Made by a program: the position numbers and the translations under genes. Under the pieces are notes generated by a model. It saw only the letters and a program-made list of their open reading frames with translations. It was not told where the DNA came from and made no database searches. From assembly GCA_900095095.1 (NCBI GenBank), contig FMBT01000142.1, forward strand, positions 1-29,088: a stretch of DNA of 29,088 nt, in the 5' to 3' direction. This stretch comes from Fragilariopsis cylindrus CCMP1102 (lineage: Eukaryota > Bacillariophyta > Bacillariophyceae > Bacillariales > Bacillariaceae). Below are positions 1 through 10,547 of this stretch, piece by piece; position 1 is the stretch's first letter, and every line of letters starts with the position of its first letter.

Positions 1-1
1 T

Positions 2-1243
2 CAATTGATGGGTTGTATGCCTCCAAGTCAAGCTCATCATTTACCTGCACCGTACAGAGGGTTGATGACAGATCCTGACTCTCCAATCATCGATTTTTAT
101 CCACAGTCCTTCGTTGTTGATATGAACGGAAAGCGGTGGCCATGGGAAGCGGTAACATTATTGCCTTTCATAGATTCGCAACGACTAGTCGAGACTACCT
201 CTAGGATTGACCAAAGTCAGTTGACACAGGAAGAGCTCGAAAGAAACGCTACGGGGACTGCTGTCGTCATAACGCACGATCCTATGCATAGTGAAACTGT
301 TCCGGGCGTCGGCAAGAGCGAAATATTTCAAGATATTGAATCTTGCACCGCAGTTACAGTCCCCTTCGAGCAGACCGCTTTAAACTACGCGCATGACATA
401 ACACCAGTTTTTAAGCCAGAAATTAAGACCGGAACCAAATTCCCACAGCCAGGCTTTTCTACTCTGCGAGATGCTCCAGTCGAAACTCTTTTTCGCAGAA
501 AGCTAGGCATCAATGTACATGGCGGTAAAAGTAGATACAAAACAGCTTGTCTAGAAATTTCTAGTCTTATGCCGCCTTTACCACCAGTTGAGATGTTAGC
601 TCCCAAGCTAATCGGAACTAGTGTTTTTGTTAACTATCCCTACTTTGTAGAAGCTCTTGTAACTGCTGTATCAGATGAACGATTTACTGTTCGGGGTGAG
701 AACGAACCTAGAAAACGGACTGAATCAGAGACGAATCAATGGAAACTCCAACGAGACGGTATGATTCGACGAGCGGAAGTTGGAGAAGGATATACTGGTA
801 CAGGTGGATTAATAGTACCCGAAGATCAACCCATTACTTTATCTGTACGGCCATTTCAAGACTTTGTTACAACGAAGAGCGGCCAAGTTGTCAAGTCCTT
901 TGCATTGTTTGAACTTGAAATCCCGTTGATTTCAACCTTCTGGACTCCTTCACAACCCGACCCGAGACTTAGAGGTATACCTTCCCGGTTGGAAAAGGAT
1001 GCATATGAAATCGCTATGTCGAAAAAGGGAAATGATACTCTATTAAGTAAAAGGTCAAAATCAGGAAAAGGAAGCACCAAGCGGCGTAAACTATTCCCTG
1101 AGAAATCAAAATCTCAAAAAATCTCTTCATTAAATGGGGAAAAACTTGGTATCAATGGGGGGTCGACATTGTCGACAGCCAGCTATTCCAGTCTTCATTC
1201 CGGACCTAGGAAAGGCGAAAAGAATCGAAGGTTCTTCTCAACT
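2..1243 (+). CDS. XRN1: XRN1-type 5'-3' exoribonuclease, 3' part only (5' end outside window)
   Basis: XRN1 enzymes degrade decapped, 5'-monophosphorylated RNA in the cytoplasm. The frame is open from base 2, so the catalytic N-terminus lies upstream of the window. The visible start holds the conserved block that closes the XRN catalytic core: LMTDPDSPIIDFYP (about 77-118) followed by LLPFID (about 161-178) and LTQEELERN. At about 601-670 comes KLIGTSVFVNYPYFVEALV, which resembles the D1 domain of XRN1 and argues for XRN1 over XRN2/Rat1. Recognisable similarity fades near base 1010; after that the protein is a Lys/Ser-rich linker. The later XRN1 domains (KOW, winged helix, SH3-like) are not seen, so the tail is short for the family. 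No stop codon separates it from the proteasome subunit downstream. The 1243 end is an arbitrary boundary just before a possible internal ATG. Family assignment is firm; the true 3' end is not known. Confidence 0.82.
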
Positions 1244-2427
1244 ATGCCTTCTAGTTTAACTCACCAATTGATGACTGATATTGTTCCAGGTCATGTTTCG
1301 CATTTACTGCCACTGCATTCATCGTTACCGCACGATTGGCTCCTCTTGGGCAATTTAGCCTCTATCGCTCCCTCTTCTAAACGATCCATATCCCCGCTAC
1401 AGATGATCGAAAGACCAATGAAAATTGATACGAAGAAGCCAACGTATTCAAGAAGTGCATACTCGAAGCTTTGTCCAAAAAGCATTGGATCTCGAGGGCG
1501 TTTGTTTGCTACAGGCTTAGCCTTGGCTACGTTCTTTTGGAATCCAATCAATGCCGCCCAAGAAGTGAATCCGAAATGTATGCCATTCGTCAGGAATCAC
1601 CGTGTCGCATCTTGTCTCCACAAAGACACAAACTTTCCAGACGACTCAAAACCATGGACTATTCTTCGTGGGGGTGACTATGAAAACACTGCTGATTCTT
1701 TTATGCCATCGCAAAGATCTCCACCGCCGTTGGAGTTTGCTCATGGAACTACCACTCTTTCGTTTGCATTTCAGGGCGGTATTATTGCCGCTGTTGATTC
1801 TCGGGCTAGTTTGGGATCATTTGTCGGGTCCAAGACAACACAAAAAGTCCTACCTGTTAGTTCTCATATTTTAGGTACGATGGCTGGTGGTGCAGCTGAT
1901 TGTCAGCATTGGATTCGTGCACTCAAGAAGAGGCCCTTCTGCACGAATTGACCGAAGATGGACGTAGGATGAGCGTAGCGCGTGCCTCTCGTATACTGGC
2001 TAATCACCTATATGCGCTTCGTGGATACGATCTGTCTGTTGGAACCATGATAATGGGATACGATGACCATGGCATCAACAGTAAAGACGATCACGATACC
2101 AGATCATCAACGCCATACATATACTATGCTGATAATACAGGATTGCGTATTCAGGGCGACATATTTGCCGTTGGTTCCGGTAGTACCTTTGCTTTGGGGA
2201 TTCTTGATACAGAAGAGAATAGATATAATTTGAGTGTTGACGAAGCCGTTGCCCTCGGTATCAAGGCAATTCGGCATGCTACTTTTCGGGATGCATATTC
2301 GGGGGGTTACATTAATGTCTTTCTAATTACACCCAAGGATGGCTGGAGGAAGGTCTATACTGAAGATATAGCTCGAAATCCAGAGATTTGGAAGGCGCTG
2401 CAAACAGAAATAAACGAAAATTCCTAA
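1244..2427 (+). CDS. PSMB5: 20S proteasome subunit beta type-5 (frameshifted; N-terminus continuous with XRN1 frame)
   Basis: Beta-5 is the chymotrypsin-like catalytic subunit of the 20S proteasome, made as a precursor that cuts itself between Gly(-1) and Thr1. The cleavage site HGTTTL is at 1742-1759, with Thr1 at 1748. Counting from Thr1, the active-site residues Asp17, Arg19 and Lys33 are present, and Met45, Ala49 and Cys52 (GTMAGGAADC) are the beta-5 signature of the S1 pocket. The frame changes by -1 between about 1922 and 1931; the second half, from ALLHELTEDGRRMSVA onward, is in another frame and keeps GSGS (Ser129 region) and FRDAYSGG (Asp166, Ser169). The stop is at 2425-2427. Start codon is uncertain: in-frame ATGs at 1244, 1403 and later would give propeptides of 168, 115 or fewer residues, or the protein is made as a fusion to XRN1. 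The propeptide is not conserved. Confidence 0.93.
1922..1933 (+). other. Frameshift site in the proteasome beta-5 gene
   Basis: Upstream conserved sequence (GTMAGGAADCQHWIRAL) is read with codons starting at 1898, 1901 and so on. Downstream conserved sequence (ALLHELTEDGRRMSVA) is read one base back. A single base missing in the AAGAAGAGG stretch would explain it. No slippery heptamer of the X-XXY-YYZ type is visible. Confidence 0.85.
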
Positions 2428-2684
2428 GTAAGCGTACCATTTCAGTCCGAAATCGATTACAATTTACATTTTTTTACAATGGACAAGATTAAACATTAGT
2501 ACAATTATTAAGTAGTGGTATATTTTCCTCCCTCTCTTGCTCCTTCCTTCTCGAAACTCATGACAGGTAGAGAAATTTTCCTGGAACTCCTTCAAAATGT
2601 TTATACTTCATCTTCGCCGAGTCGAAGCAGCTCCTTGTTTGTTGAGACTGAATAATAATGCTTGATGGCATTCTAACGGCTCTC

Positions 2685-3764
2685 TTACATAGAAATAAGT
2701 AGCATAACTTCTCGATGCCTAATCTCATTTGTTTTGGTTAGATTTAGAAAAGCTGGAAGCGTGCTCATCAAAAAGAGGATAGATTTTGCTTCGCGAGAAA
2801 TACCATCATAAGCTACAGTACTAAAGTCAACATCATAGCAAAGTGTTCCTCCACAAAAATGACAGCGATCCGCCTCGTAATCGCAATCGCAATCGAAAAG
2901 AAACGTTTCAGTAGACTTTTGATTGACTTCTAAAGATCCCATACATTCGTCGATGAACTCATGGATGAATGAAATTAGAGTTCGGCGATCAGAGTCTCCA
3001 TCTTCACCAACAAACAGAAATGAGAGATTAATATTTTTTAGGTGACAAAGGGCGTGGAATGAGTTCATTTCTTTGAGGCTGGAAGCGAAGACTGGAGAAC
3101 TTCTGTGGTAACGAAGAAGAGCTTCTTTCACTTGACTGCTTATGAATTTTGTTGACCTCTTGACAATTTCTTTTAGTCTTGAACGGAGCACCAGAAAGCG
3201 AACGCAAGGAAATCTTGTTCCAGGTGTTTCAGCGGAAGTGAAGATATCATCGAATATATCCTTTAAAGCTTCCTTCTGATACTGACATACTAGTAGATTG
3301 ACGTCGCACAGTAGTATATACAACAAGGTCTCATTCAATCGAAGGTGCTCTTCGTGGCGTCGTCGTCGTAGTCTTTTTTTCTTATCCATCAATATTTTGG
3401 ATCGTTGCCTCCTTCTCTTTTTCTGCTGGCGACTTCTTAATCGCTCTTGACGAGTATCGTGACCACGCCAATGCTTTTCCTCCTCCTTCTTCCAATCTAT
3501 TTGGTCGAAATGTACATGTTTCTGAGCAGTGATATCTTTCTGTTTTCCATCATCGTAGTCGTCGTCGTCGTCGTCGTCATCAAATTTGGTGGGACTTCTT
3601 CTCGTCTTATCTATATTCGATTCCTTATTTGACTTTTGGTTCGTGCATATATCGAGCATATTCGGTTTTACACCATATTTGGAATCTTTGCAACTCAATC
3701 CTCCTTTCATAACCACGTTAACCATTATACTGGCGGCATCATTTGTCTCGGTAGTGATGTTCAT
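2685..3764 (-). CDS. Hypothetical protein, acidic/basic low complexity with Cys-rich tail
   Basis: I do not recognise this gene. About 359 residues from the first ATG (3762-3764). The N-terminal third contains an Asp run (positions about 3555-3580), then KHVHFDQIDW, which fits the RVxF-type docking pattern [RK]-x-V-x-F, then a strongly basic segment rich in Arg and Lys (about 3350-3450) that could be a nuclear localisation signal or RNA-binding region. The C-terminal half is helical-looking. Near the end is a Cys cluster, FDCDCDYEADRCHFCGGTLC, which has the spacing of a small metal-binding knuckle, though no named zinc finger fits. It converges on the proteasome gene with 257 bp between stop codons. 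No signal peptide or membrane segment is seen. The uninterrupted frame over 1.1 kb and the orderly C-terminal half support a real gene. Confidence 0.7.
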   Translation of the reverse strand: MNITTETNDAASIMVNVVMKGGLSCKDSKYGVKPNMLDICTNQKSNKESNIDKTRRSPTKFDDDDDDDDYDDGKQKDITAQKHVHFDQIDWKKEEEKHWRGHDTRQERLRSRQQKKRRRQRSKILMDKKKRLRRRRHEEHLRLNETLLYILLCDVNLLVCQYQKEALKDIFDDIFTSAETPGTRFPCVRFLVLRSRLKEIVKRSTKFISSQVKEALLRYHRSSPVFASSLKEMNSFHALCHLKNINLSFLFVGEDGDSDRRTLISFIHEFIDECMGSLEVNQKSTETFLFDCDCDYEADRCHFCGGTLCYDVDFSTVAYDGISREAKSILFLMSTLPAFLNLTKTNEIRHREVMLLISM

Positions 3765-4387
3765 TATTATCGCTCGTTGCAATGCTTACGACGATAATTT
3801 TTCTTCTTCTTACAGATATTTTAAACGGGATGACACTTTCCGGCATTTATCTCCTTTGACGACTTGACCACCCAAATGTGTGTCGAAAACGAAAATAAAA
3901 CGGGTAGCTACGCCTCTATTCGTCTCATCTTGACGATCGTGATGGTTTGGAAACCAAGAAATAAAACGAAATTATTTTCAGGTTTTTGGTATCTTCGTCA
4001 TACGTGGATAAAAAAAGAAGTCGCATCCCCTGGGCATTCGGTTACTCCATTTAGAGCCGGCCCTGATGAAAATCCAGTGAAAATCCAGTCCAATACGGTT
4101 TGGATACCACTGATAGTAATGTCTGGGAGTACCTTTCCCAGTAATGATATCATTTAGAGTGCCGTCTCAGATGGTTTTGATGAGACACCATTTGGATCTG
4201 AATCCACAGCTAATGAGCGAGCTTATGTGTCACATTATTTACCCATGATGGCGGAAAAAAAGAATTAAAAAAAATTGCGTCCCCCAACCACACGATTTTG
4301 TTTATTTTCTTAGGTGAATTTTGTCTTGTTAGACTTGTTAGACTTTTTAGTAGTAATGCCTGGTCCAGTGTTAAACAGATGGGTATC

Positions 4388-4483
4388 ATATCCATGGAGG
4401 TTCAACTTGTTACATTCCCATCGTAGGTATCGATGGAAATAATTTCCATTCAATTCTTAATAATTCTCCTTCTGCAAGGTATC
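4388..4483 (+). repeat. Diverged direct repeat, copy A
   Basis: Begins ATATCCATGGAGG and contains TTTCCATTCAATTCTTA and ends GGTATC. It matches, with substitutions and small gaps, the stretch at 5670-5777 in the same orientation, 1.3 kb away. The pair could be the ends of an old mobile element or two copies of a small dispersed repeat. Confidence 0.55.
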
Positions 4484-5669
4484 CTATTGCACGGAGTAAC
4501 TAATTGCCCCTAGTGTGACTTCAAACTAGCCAGTGGTGACAAAAGAGACTATTAAGAATAACATGATTGGATGCGCGATTCAGAACAATATGTTAGGTCA
4601 ATTCAGAACAATATGTTGTGCCATTCTGTAGGCACTGCACAGAATTTTAAAAAGGCTTTGTCTATTGTTGAAAAAACGAGTATTAAGCTAAATTTTTGAT
4701 ATTACTTCTGAGTATGGTCATACCACAGTTGAAAAGAACAAACACAGTAGAATCAATACTACTATAAAGTATTATAGTAGATAGCTCAACAATAATGATA
4801 TTTATATTGTTGAAACTACAGAACATCATTTACCAATATTATATGAAAAACTGCTACATTTTATGAACACCAGCATGAAGAAAATGGAACACTATTTGGT
4901 ACTGTATATTTTGAACTATTCCAATAGTGGTACAATGACAACAACAGATTAACTATCACAACAACTTGTATGTTGTCTACTGGGTGGATAAATAAGGCTG
5001 GCTATGTGATAATTGTAGTACAAGATGTATCAAATAAAAAAGCCCTTTTTTCTGTAGGCACATATCTTTGAATAATTGAAGAAAATGAATGCTTTCAGTG
5101 TGTATGTGTTGTTGCAAATAGTCTGATACTTATCAAATGAACAGTCATTGGATTTTCTTTGATACAGTTGCAACAGGTTTAATCCTGCGTTGCGTGTTTT
5201 TGTTGGCTATTAACTACGGTGTTTTTGTTGAGTAAAATAAACAAAATAACTGTTGGATAACTCACACTGCACACACATATTTTCATTGGACTCAAGTTTA
5301 AACTCTGACTGCTCGAATCACGCTTTTTAGTCATACTAGTTGTTGTTCTACAATTATTACAACATAGCCAGCCATAAATATTCAGTCAAATAATGTTTGC
5401 ACCTACAAACACCATTCACAATCAAATAAATTAACACCTACTTAAATGTGTATATATCAACAACGTCAGTAATGTTGATAATTTGTTGGTTGTTGACTGT
5501 GTCCTCTCTTATGCACCTCTTGTGACGTTTCCAAATTTGCCTGCCACCCATATACTACGACCTCATATAATTTTCCCCAAATGACCAAATTTAACCGAAA
5601 CTTTTTGTCCTTATTAACTGTACAAATATCTATATTTCGTCTTATAACTTTACAGAATTAAACAAATTG

Positions 5670-5777
5670 ATATCCATGGAGGTTTGATTCAATACATTTC
5701 CATTGTCATGATCATTGGATAATTTTCCATTCAATTCTTAGTAATCTCCAAAGGAATTTTCCATGTTGCGAGGTATC
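5670..5777 (+). repeat. Diverged direct repeat, copy B
   Basis: Second copy of the repeat at 4388-4483: shares the opening ATATCCATGGAGG, the central TTTTCCATTCAATTCTTA and the closing GAGGTATC, with a slightly longer middle. Same orientation as copy A. Confidence 0.55.
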
Positions 5778-6001
5778 GCGCATTATTTTTGAATCAAAAA
5801 ATTGAGTCCCGTTGTCCCATGAAGAACCGCGTTGAGCCGGAACACGCCACACCTACATTCTGTTAACAGCATTAATTCTCTGCAAACGTCTCATTTCTGA
5901 TGATGATGGAGGCTAGGCGTAAGGCAGGTGTAGCTAAGGAATGGCTGACCAAGGACAGACCATACGAGTATATATAGCCAATCATAGAGAGCAATTAATC
6001 T

Positions 6002-6265
6002 CACACTTATAATAACACACTATTTACATACGTTAATAATAGCATTTAAGTCTTCAGTCTAGTGAACTTAGGTAGCTAGATAGATTTACAGCGCACACTT
6101 TTTAATAAACACTATATATGTTAATAGCGTATAAGTCTTCAGTCTAGTGAACTTAGGTAGCTAGACATATTTACAGCTCACACTTCTAATACACACTATT
6201 TACATACATTAACAGGATAGAAGTCTTCAGTCTAGTGAACTTAGGTAGCTAGACACATTTACAGA
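6002..6265 (+). repeat. Tandem repeat, three units of 85-88 bp
   Basis: Each unit contains the near-invariant core AAGTCTTCAGTCTAGTGAAC followed by TTAGGTAGCTAGA, starting at 6048, 6133 and 6221, preceded by a more variable AT-rich half starting CACACTT at 6002, 6094 and 6179. The core is more conserved than the flanks of each unit. No coding potential is seen. Confidence 0.85.
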
Positions 6266-6894
6266 TGACACTGAAAATCCATACTTCATTCCAATTGGTA
6301 ATGAATCGCAATTAATATCACTGATTCCATCATATTAGCCCGTCAAGGAACAACAATTGGATTTCTCGTCTCCTAGAATCTGGGCTTTCATCTCAAGTTT
6401 GGCCTCTCATCAAATCACATACTATTACACTCCTCCTGCAAAGGAAGCTTATGTTGTTGATGTGGAACATATAGCCAAAATCATTATTTGAATATCCTAG
6501 CTATAACAATGCAGTGACATCCACAAAAAAATGAATAGTGAATTTCCTAATGCCCGTAGATTGTAGATTCCTAGGATGTTGGCTTACGTTTCGAATTTTA
6601 CATGCGCGCCGGTGTTACTGTACAGGTAACAAGCAACAGGTTATGAATTTGTGAATCAATCGATGAATCAACAAAAAGTATCAACCACACGATGTGCACG
6701 CATTTTTTATCTCTCTATCTTTTATTGTGTGGATGCAAGGAAAAATTCCACTCATTATTTACTTACTACTAGTACAGCGTACTGTCCGTACAGCGTATTA
6801 AATAGCATCTTCCTCTCCCCATTACATACTAGTACATAACATCAGCACGGTAGCAAGGTAAGCAGCAATAGCAGCAAACAATAAAACCAAGATT

Positions 6895-9800
6895 ATGAGT
6901 CGATTCTGGGCAGGAGATTCTTCGTCCGACGATGACGAGTCTGACGATTCCTCATTTTACTCGTCCGACGACGACGATAACCGTGCCGGAGCCGGTGCTG
7001 GGAACAAATGGGTAGACTTTTCCGACAGTGATTCTGATGACGATGAAGCTAGGGTTGTTAAGTCTGGCAAGGACCGTGCACTTGAAACCTTCCAAAAACA
7101 GATCGTTGCAATCCGAAGTGCAATGAGAAAACGTGATTATTACATCATCCAAACCGAGTTCGATGAGCTCGCAAAAGCTATGGTGAAAAATAAGAAGGTT
7201 TTACAGGCTGGTGTGCCTCGTCCCTTAGTCAAAATCCTCGTGGATTTGGAAGATACATACATCCCAGAACGTTTAACCGACAAGGCAGCCTTTAAAAAGC
7301 TGTCGGCCCGTCAGGGTAGATCCTTGAATCGGATGAAACTCACGTTGAAAAAACACAACAAAGCCTACGCGGTTGTGATGGATCATTACCGTAAAAACCC
7401 TGACGACGACAATGATGATGATGATGATGTGGATTTAGCCGGTGACGGAGGCGGCAATGATTCGGATAGCAGCAGCGGAAGTTCGAGCTCAAGTAGTAGT
7501 TCCAGCAGCTCCTCTTCGAGTTCTTCCGACGATGATAAGGTAAGACAATTCAAAGACAAGTGGGACATTTTCGATTGAGTTGAGTTGCGTGTGTTTTTCT
7601 TCTTTCTTCAAGGTTTTGTGTGACTTTGCTTGGTTAATTGTTAATTTATTCAAATTGAATAAATGTATACTGATTGATTGTAAAAGTTAACGCAAAACGT
7701 ATTATCATAATGATCGCCCTTTCAACCCAGTTACATTTTGTACGCTGGGTTCGAATTCCTCGTTTCCGATGTCTTCGCTCGGGTTCTATGCTCCACTGTA
7801 TTGTCGCTGTCAAAGCGGCAAGGAGACGAGCTTGTTGCGATGGATGAGACTAACTATATACCAAATTTTTGAGTGACGATACGATTAGAAAAAAATACCA
7901 TGTGGTATGGCTTCTATTCATTCATAAATCAATCTTATTAACTAACCCACTTTTTCTATAATTTTCTTTCTAATTACCTCTGTGTTCTTTTCTCATACGA
8001 CGTATAGAACTCGGATAGCGATTCCGACAATGATTCTGGCGGTTCGGATAGCGACGTCAACTGGGACGTTGAGGATGCTGACTCGGATTCTTCCGACGAT
8101 GAAGGTGATGGTTTGGGTGAACTTAAGGGTAGAGCAAAATGGCTCAAGAAGGCAGTTGTTATCAAGAAAAAGAAGAAAAAGGATATTACCGAAGACGAGG
8201 AGGGTGCCGCTGAAAGCAAAAAGAAAGAGATTAGCAGCAAGAAGGAGTCAATGGTTTCTTCCAAAGATCACGAGGCAATCCGTGCTCCGAAATCGGTGAT
8301 ACCGGTAGAAGGTTTAACGGCAGCTTTGTTAAACAGGAAGGTTCAGGAGATTGCATCTTCACGTGGACGTCGCGGAACCGATGCTCGACAACTTCTTCGT
8401 CAATTTGAGGGATTATCCCGCCTATCGATGCGATTCGGTCCCCGTGTGGAAGTTCCTATTTTGATGTATGTTATTAGTGCTCAATTTTCTTTGCAACGAA
8501 CGATGGATGATTACATGGATACCGCCACGTGGAGATCATGCTCGACGTACCTAGAACGTATCTCTAACGTCATTGTCGACGGTGGGTTCAAGTTGGGTGT
8601 AGAAACCATTGATGAGGCTGATATGATCTTGGGTGCAGGAGGTGGCAACGCCAAACGTATGAAAGGTATGAAAGCAGCGGCTATGGGCGTCGGTGGAGCC
8701 ATGGCGGCAGTCGCAGCCGACGAAAAATTCATCAATCCACACACTAGTGAGGCAGAAACCGAAGATGAACGAGACGAACGGTTGCGTGTTGAAAAGGAAG
8801 ATGCGATGACCGACGATGAGAGAAAGACTATCCCCGTAGTTGGATCTCTATCCATGCATATGTCGCGCTCGAAGAGGAGTACACCAAGAGTCTACAAAAA
8901 ATTTCGCACCACACGCAAGAGTATGTAACGCGACTACGGGATGAATCAAAACTAGTATCTCTTCTTGGCAAGACCCAATCTTACTTTGAACGCGAAGGTA
9001 TGATCAATGAAGCCGCCCAAATGGCACAACTTCACATCGAGCACATCTATTATCGTCATGATTCAATTGGACGACAGGTGGACAAAGCTGCTGAGTTTTA
9101 TGATAAGTTCGGCGAGGTGGCTATTCTCCATCCTGTTTGTGTTACTAAGCATGCTGCGACTGGTACTGCTATCGACACTGCCACAACGCATCCAGCTGCT
9201 AGCTTGGGCAAACCTGTCTTGGATGATGCAGCCTCGGTTGCTGAGAATACGGATTACAGTGCACTGGTGGGAAGACTGTGCACTTACATATACAAACACG
9301 GAACCGACGTAGCCAAAAAACGGTCCACTATTTGCCATGTTTATCACCATGCTCTTCATGATCGATTCATCGAAGGACGTGACTTGTTGCTTATGTCCCA
9401 CATTCAGGAAGTTATCTACGATGTGGAAGATATCACAACTATGATCATGTTTAATAGAATGATGGTCCAATTGGGTATGTGCGCATTCCGTGAGGGTCGT
9501 ATTTGGGAGGCCCATCAGTGTCTGACTGAAATCTGCAGCAGTAGAGTTCGTGAATTGTTGGCACAAGGAATGAGTATGGGTCGTTACAGCGACAAGACAC
9601 CTGAACAAGAAAAGGCCGAAAAGCGTCGCCAGGTACCGTATTATCAGCATATCAATTTGGATCTGCTAGAAGGTTGTCATTTGATCAGTGCTATGTTATT
9701 GGAAATTCCCAACATCGCTGCAGCGTCGGTGAGCGGTGGTGTTGATTCCCGTCGACTTCGTCCCATTTCTCGTTCGTTCCGCAAGTACCAAGACATTTAC

Positions 9801-10547
9801 AGCCATCAAGTGTTTACAGGCCCGCCTGAACAGACTCGTGATCATGTAATGCGTGCTTCCACTGCTCTATCGAAGGGTGACTGGAAGACATGTGTCGATT
9901 TGTGTACTTGTTTGGAAGTTTGGGACCTAGTTCCCGGAGAGGGATCAGCCGAAGGTATCAAAACCATGCTTGCATCGAAAATCAAATTGGAGGGACTACG
10001 TACCTACCTGTTTGCCTTTTCACCTCAATACGAATCACTCTCTCTAAGTCAGCTTTGTGCGATGTTTGAGATGAGCAAGAACGAAGTTCATAGCGTCGTT
10101 TCCAAGATGATCATTAACAGAGAATTGTTAGCGTCTTGGGACCAACCGACTGAAACCATTGTCTTGCGCAAAGCGGATCCTAGTCCAGTCCAATTGATGG
10201 CACTTCAATATTCCGAAAAGGCTGTTCATTTGGTAGAAGCCAACGAACGGTTGTTGGATGCCTTTACCGGTCGTAGAGACGAATGGAGAGGCGGACGAGG
10301 AGGCGGCCGTGGTGGTCGCGGTGATGGTGGTGGAGGCCGTGGTCGAGGCCGTGGTGGAGGACGAGGCAGTTATAACAATCAAGGTGGATACAATAACAAT
10401 AATGGTCGTGGTGGAGGTGGCGGTCGCGGAGGAAGAGGTGGACGTGGTCGAGGTGGTGGACGCGGCGGTCGTGGAGGAAGAGGTCGGGGTGATTACAATA
10501 ACCGATCCAATAACCAAGGGTATGGACAGCAGAGATACAGTAATTAG
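6895..10547 (+). CDS. EIF3C: Eukaryotic translation initiation factor 3 subunit C (two exons, one frameshift)
   Basis: eIF3c (yeast NIP1) is a core scaffold of eIF3, which recruits mRNA and the ternary complex to the 40S ribosome in the cytoplasm. Exon 1 (6895-7539) starts MSRFWAGDSSSDDD, the usual family opening, and has the N-terminal helical domain. Exon 2 (8008-10547) contains the eIF3c N-domain blocks EYTKSLQKISHHTQEYVTRL and KRSTICHVYHHALHDRF, then the PCI/winged-helix end YESLSLSQLCAMFEMSKNEV and VLRKADPSPVQLMALQY. The tail from about 10273 is about 90 residues of Arg-Gly-Gly repeats with Asn-rich spacers, an RNA-binding type of extension. A long acidic/Ser insert (about residues 165-260) spans the intron. 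The frame slips by -1 at about 8857-8865: VVGSLSMH is in one frame and VALEEEYTKSL in the next. Total about 1060 residues, somewhat above animal and yeast homologues. Identity is firm. Confidence 0.96.
7540..8007 (+). other. Intron of the eIF3c gene (468 bp)
   Basis: Donor GTAAGA directly after the codon AAG (7537-7539), acceptor TATAG at 8003-8007; phase 0. Both flanks code for the same acidic Ser/Asp-rich linker, so splicing rejoins like with like. Reading through the donor instead adds 12 residues (VRQFKDKWDIFD) and stops at 7578. A T-loop-like GGTTCGAATTCC (7748-7759) does not form a tRNA arm. Confidence 0.88.
8853..8866 (+). other. Frameshift site in the eIF3c gene
   Basis: The conserved eIF3c sequence moves from the frame of codon 8857-8859 (CAT) to the frame of codon 8862-8864 (GTC), a -1 change. 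One missing base around ATATG would restore continuity. Both sides match the family, so this is a break within one gene. Confidence 0.85.

Larger units (their letters stand above)
3765..6894. other. 3.1-kb gene-poor region
   Basis: Between two divergent genes. It is AT-rich, and reading frames are short and look random in composition. It holds a diverged direct-repeat pair (4388-4483 and 5670-5777), a 17-bp direct repeat (4578-4594 and 4601-4617), small perfect hairpins (9-bp arms at 4760-4768/4773-4781) and a three-unit tandem repeat (6002-6265). This composition is typical of decayed mobile-element DNA, but I recognise no transposase or reverse transcriptase motif. The promoter of the eIF3c gene must lie in the last few hundred bases. 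Confidence 0.6.

Noticed and set aside
1922-1933. Programmed ribosomal frameshifting in PSMB5, eIF3c or SRPBCC
   Set aside because: No slippery heptamer at any site, and five breaks in one window are better explained by base-level errors. Kept as an alternative only.
3864-4157. Rightward 97-codon frame
   Set aside because: No recognisable pattern, in a repeat-containing gene-poor region; likely chance.
7740-7770. Possible tRNA gene from the T-loop-like GGTTCGAATTCC
   Set aside because: The flanking bases do not form a T stem, and no D arm, anticodon arm or acceptor pairing is visible. It lies inside the eIF3c intron.
9063-9650. Leftward 195-codon frame
   Set aside because: Lies opposite the well-conserved eIF3c coding sequence.
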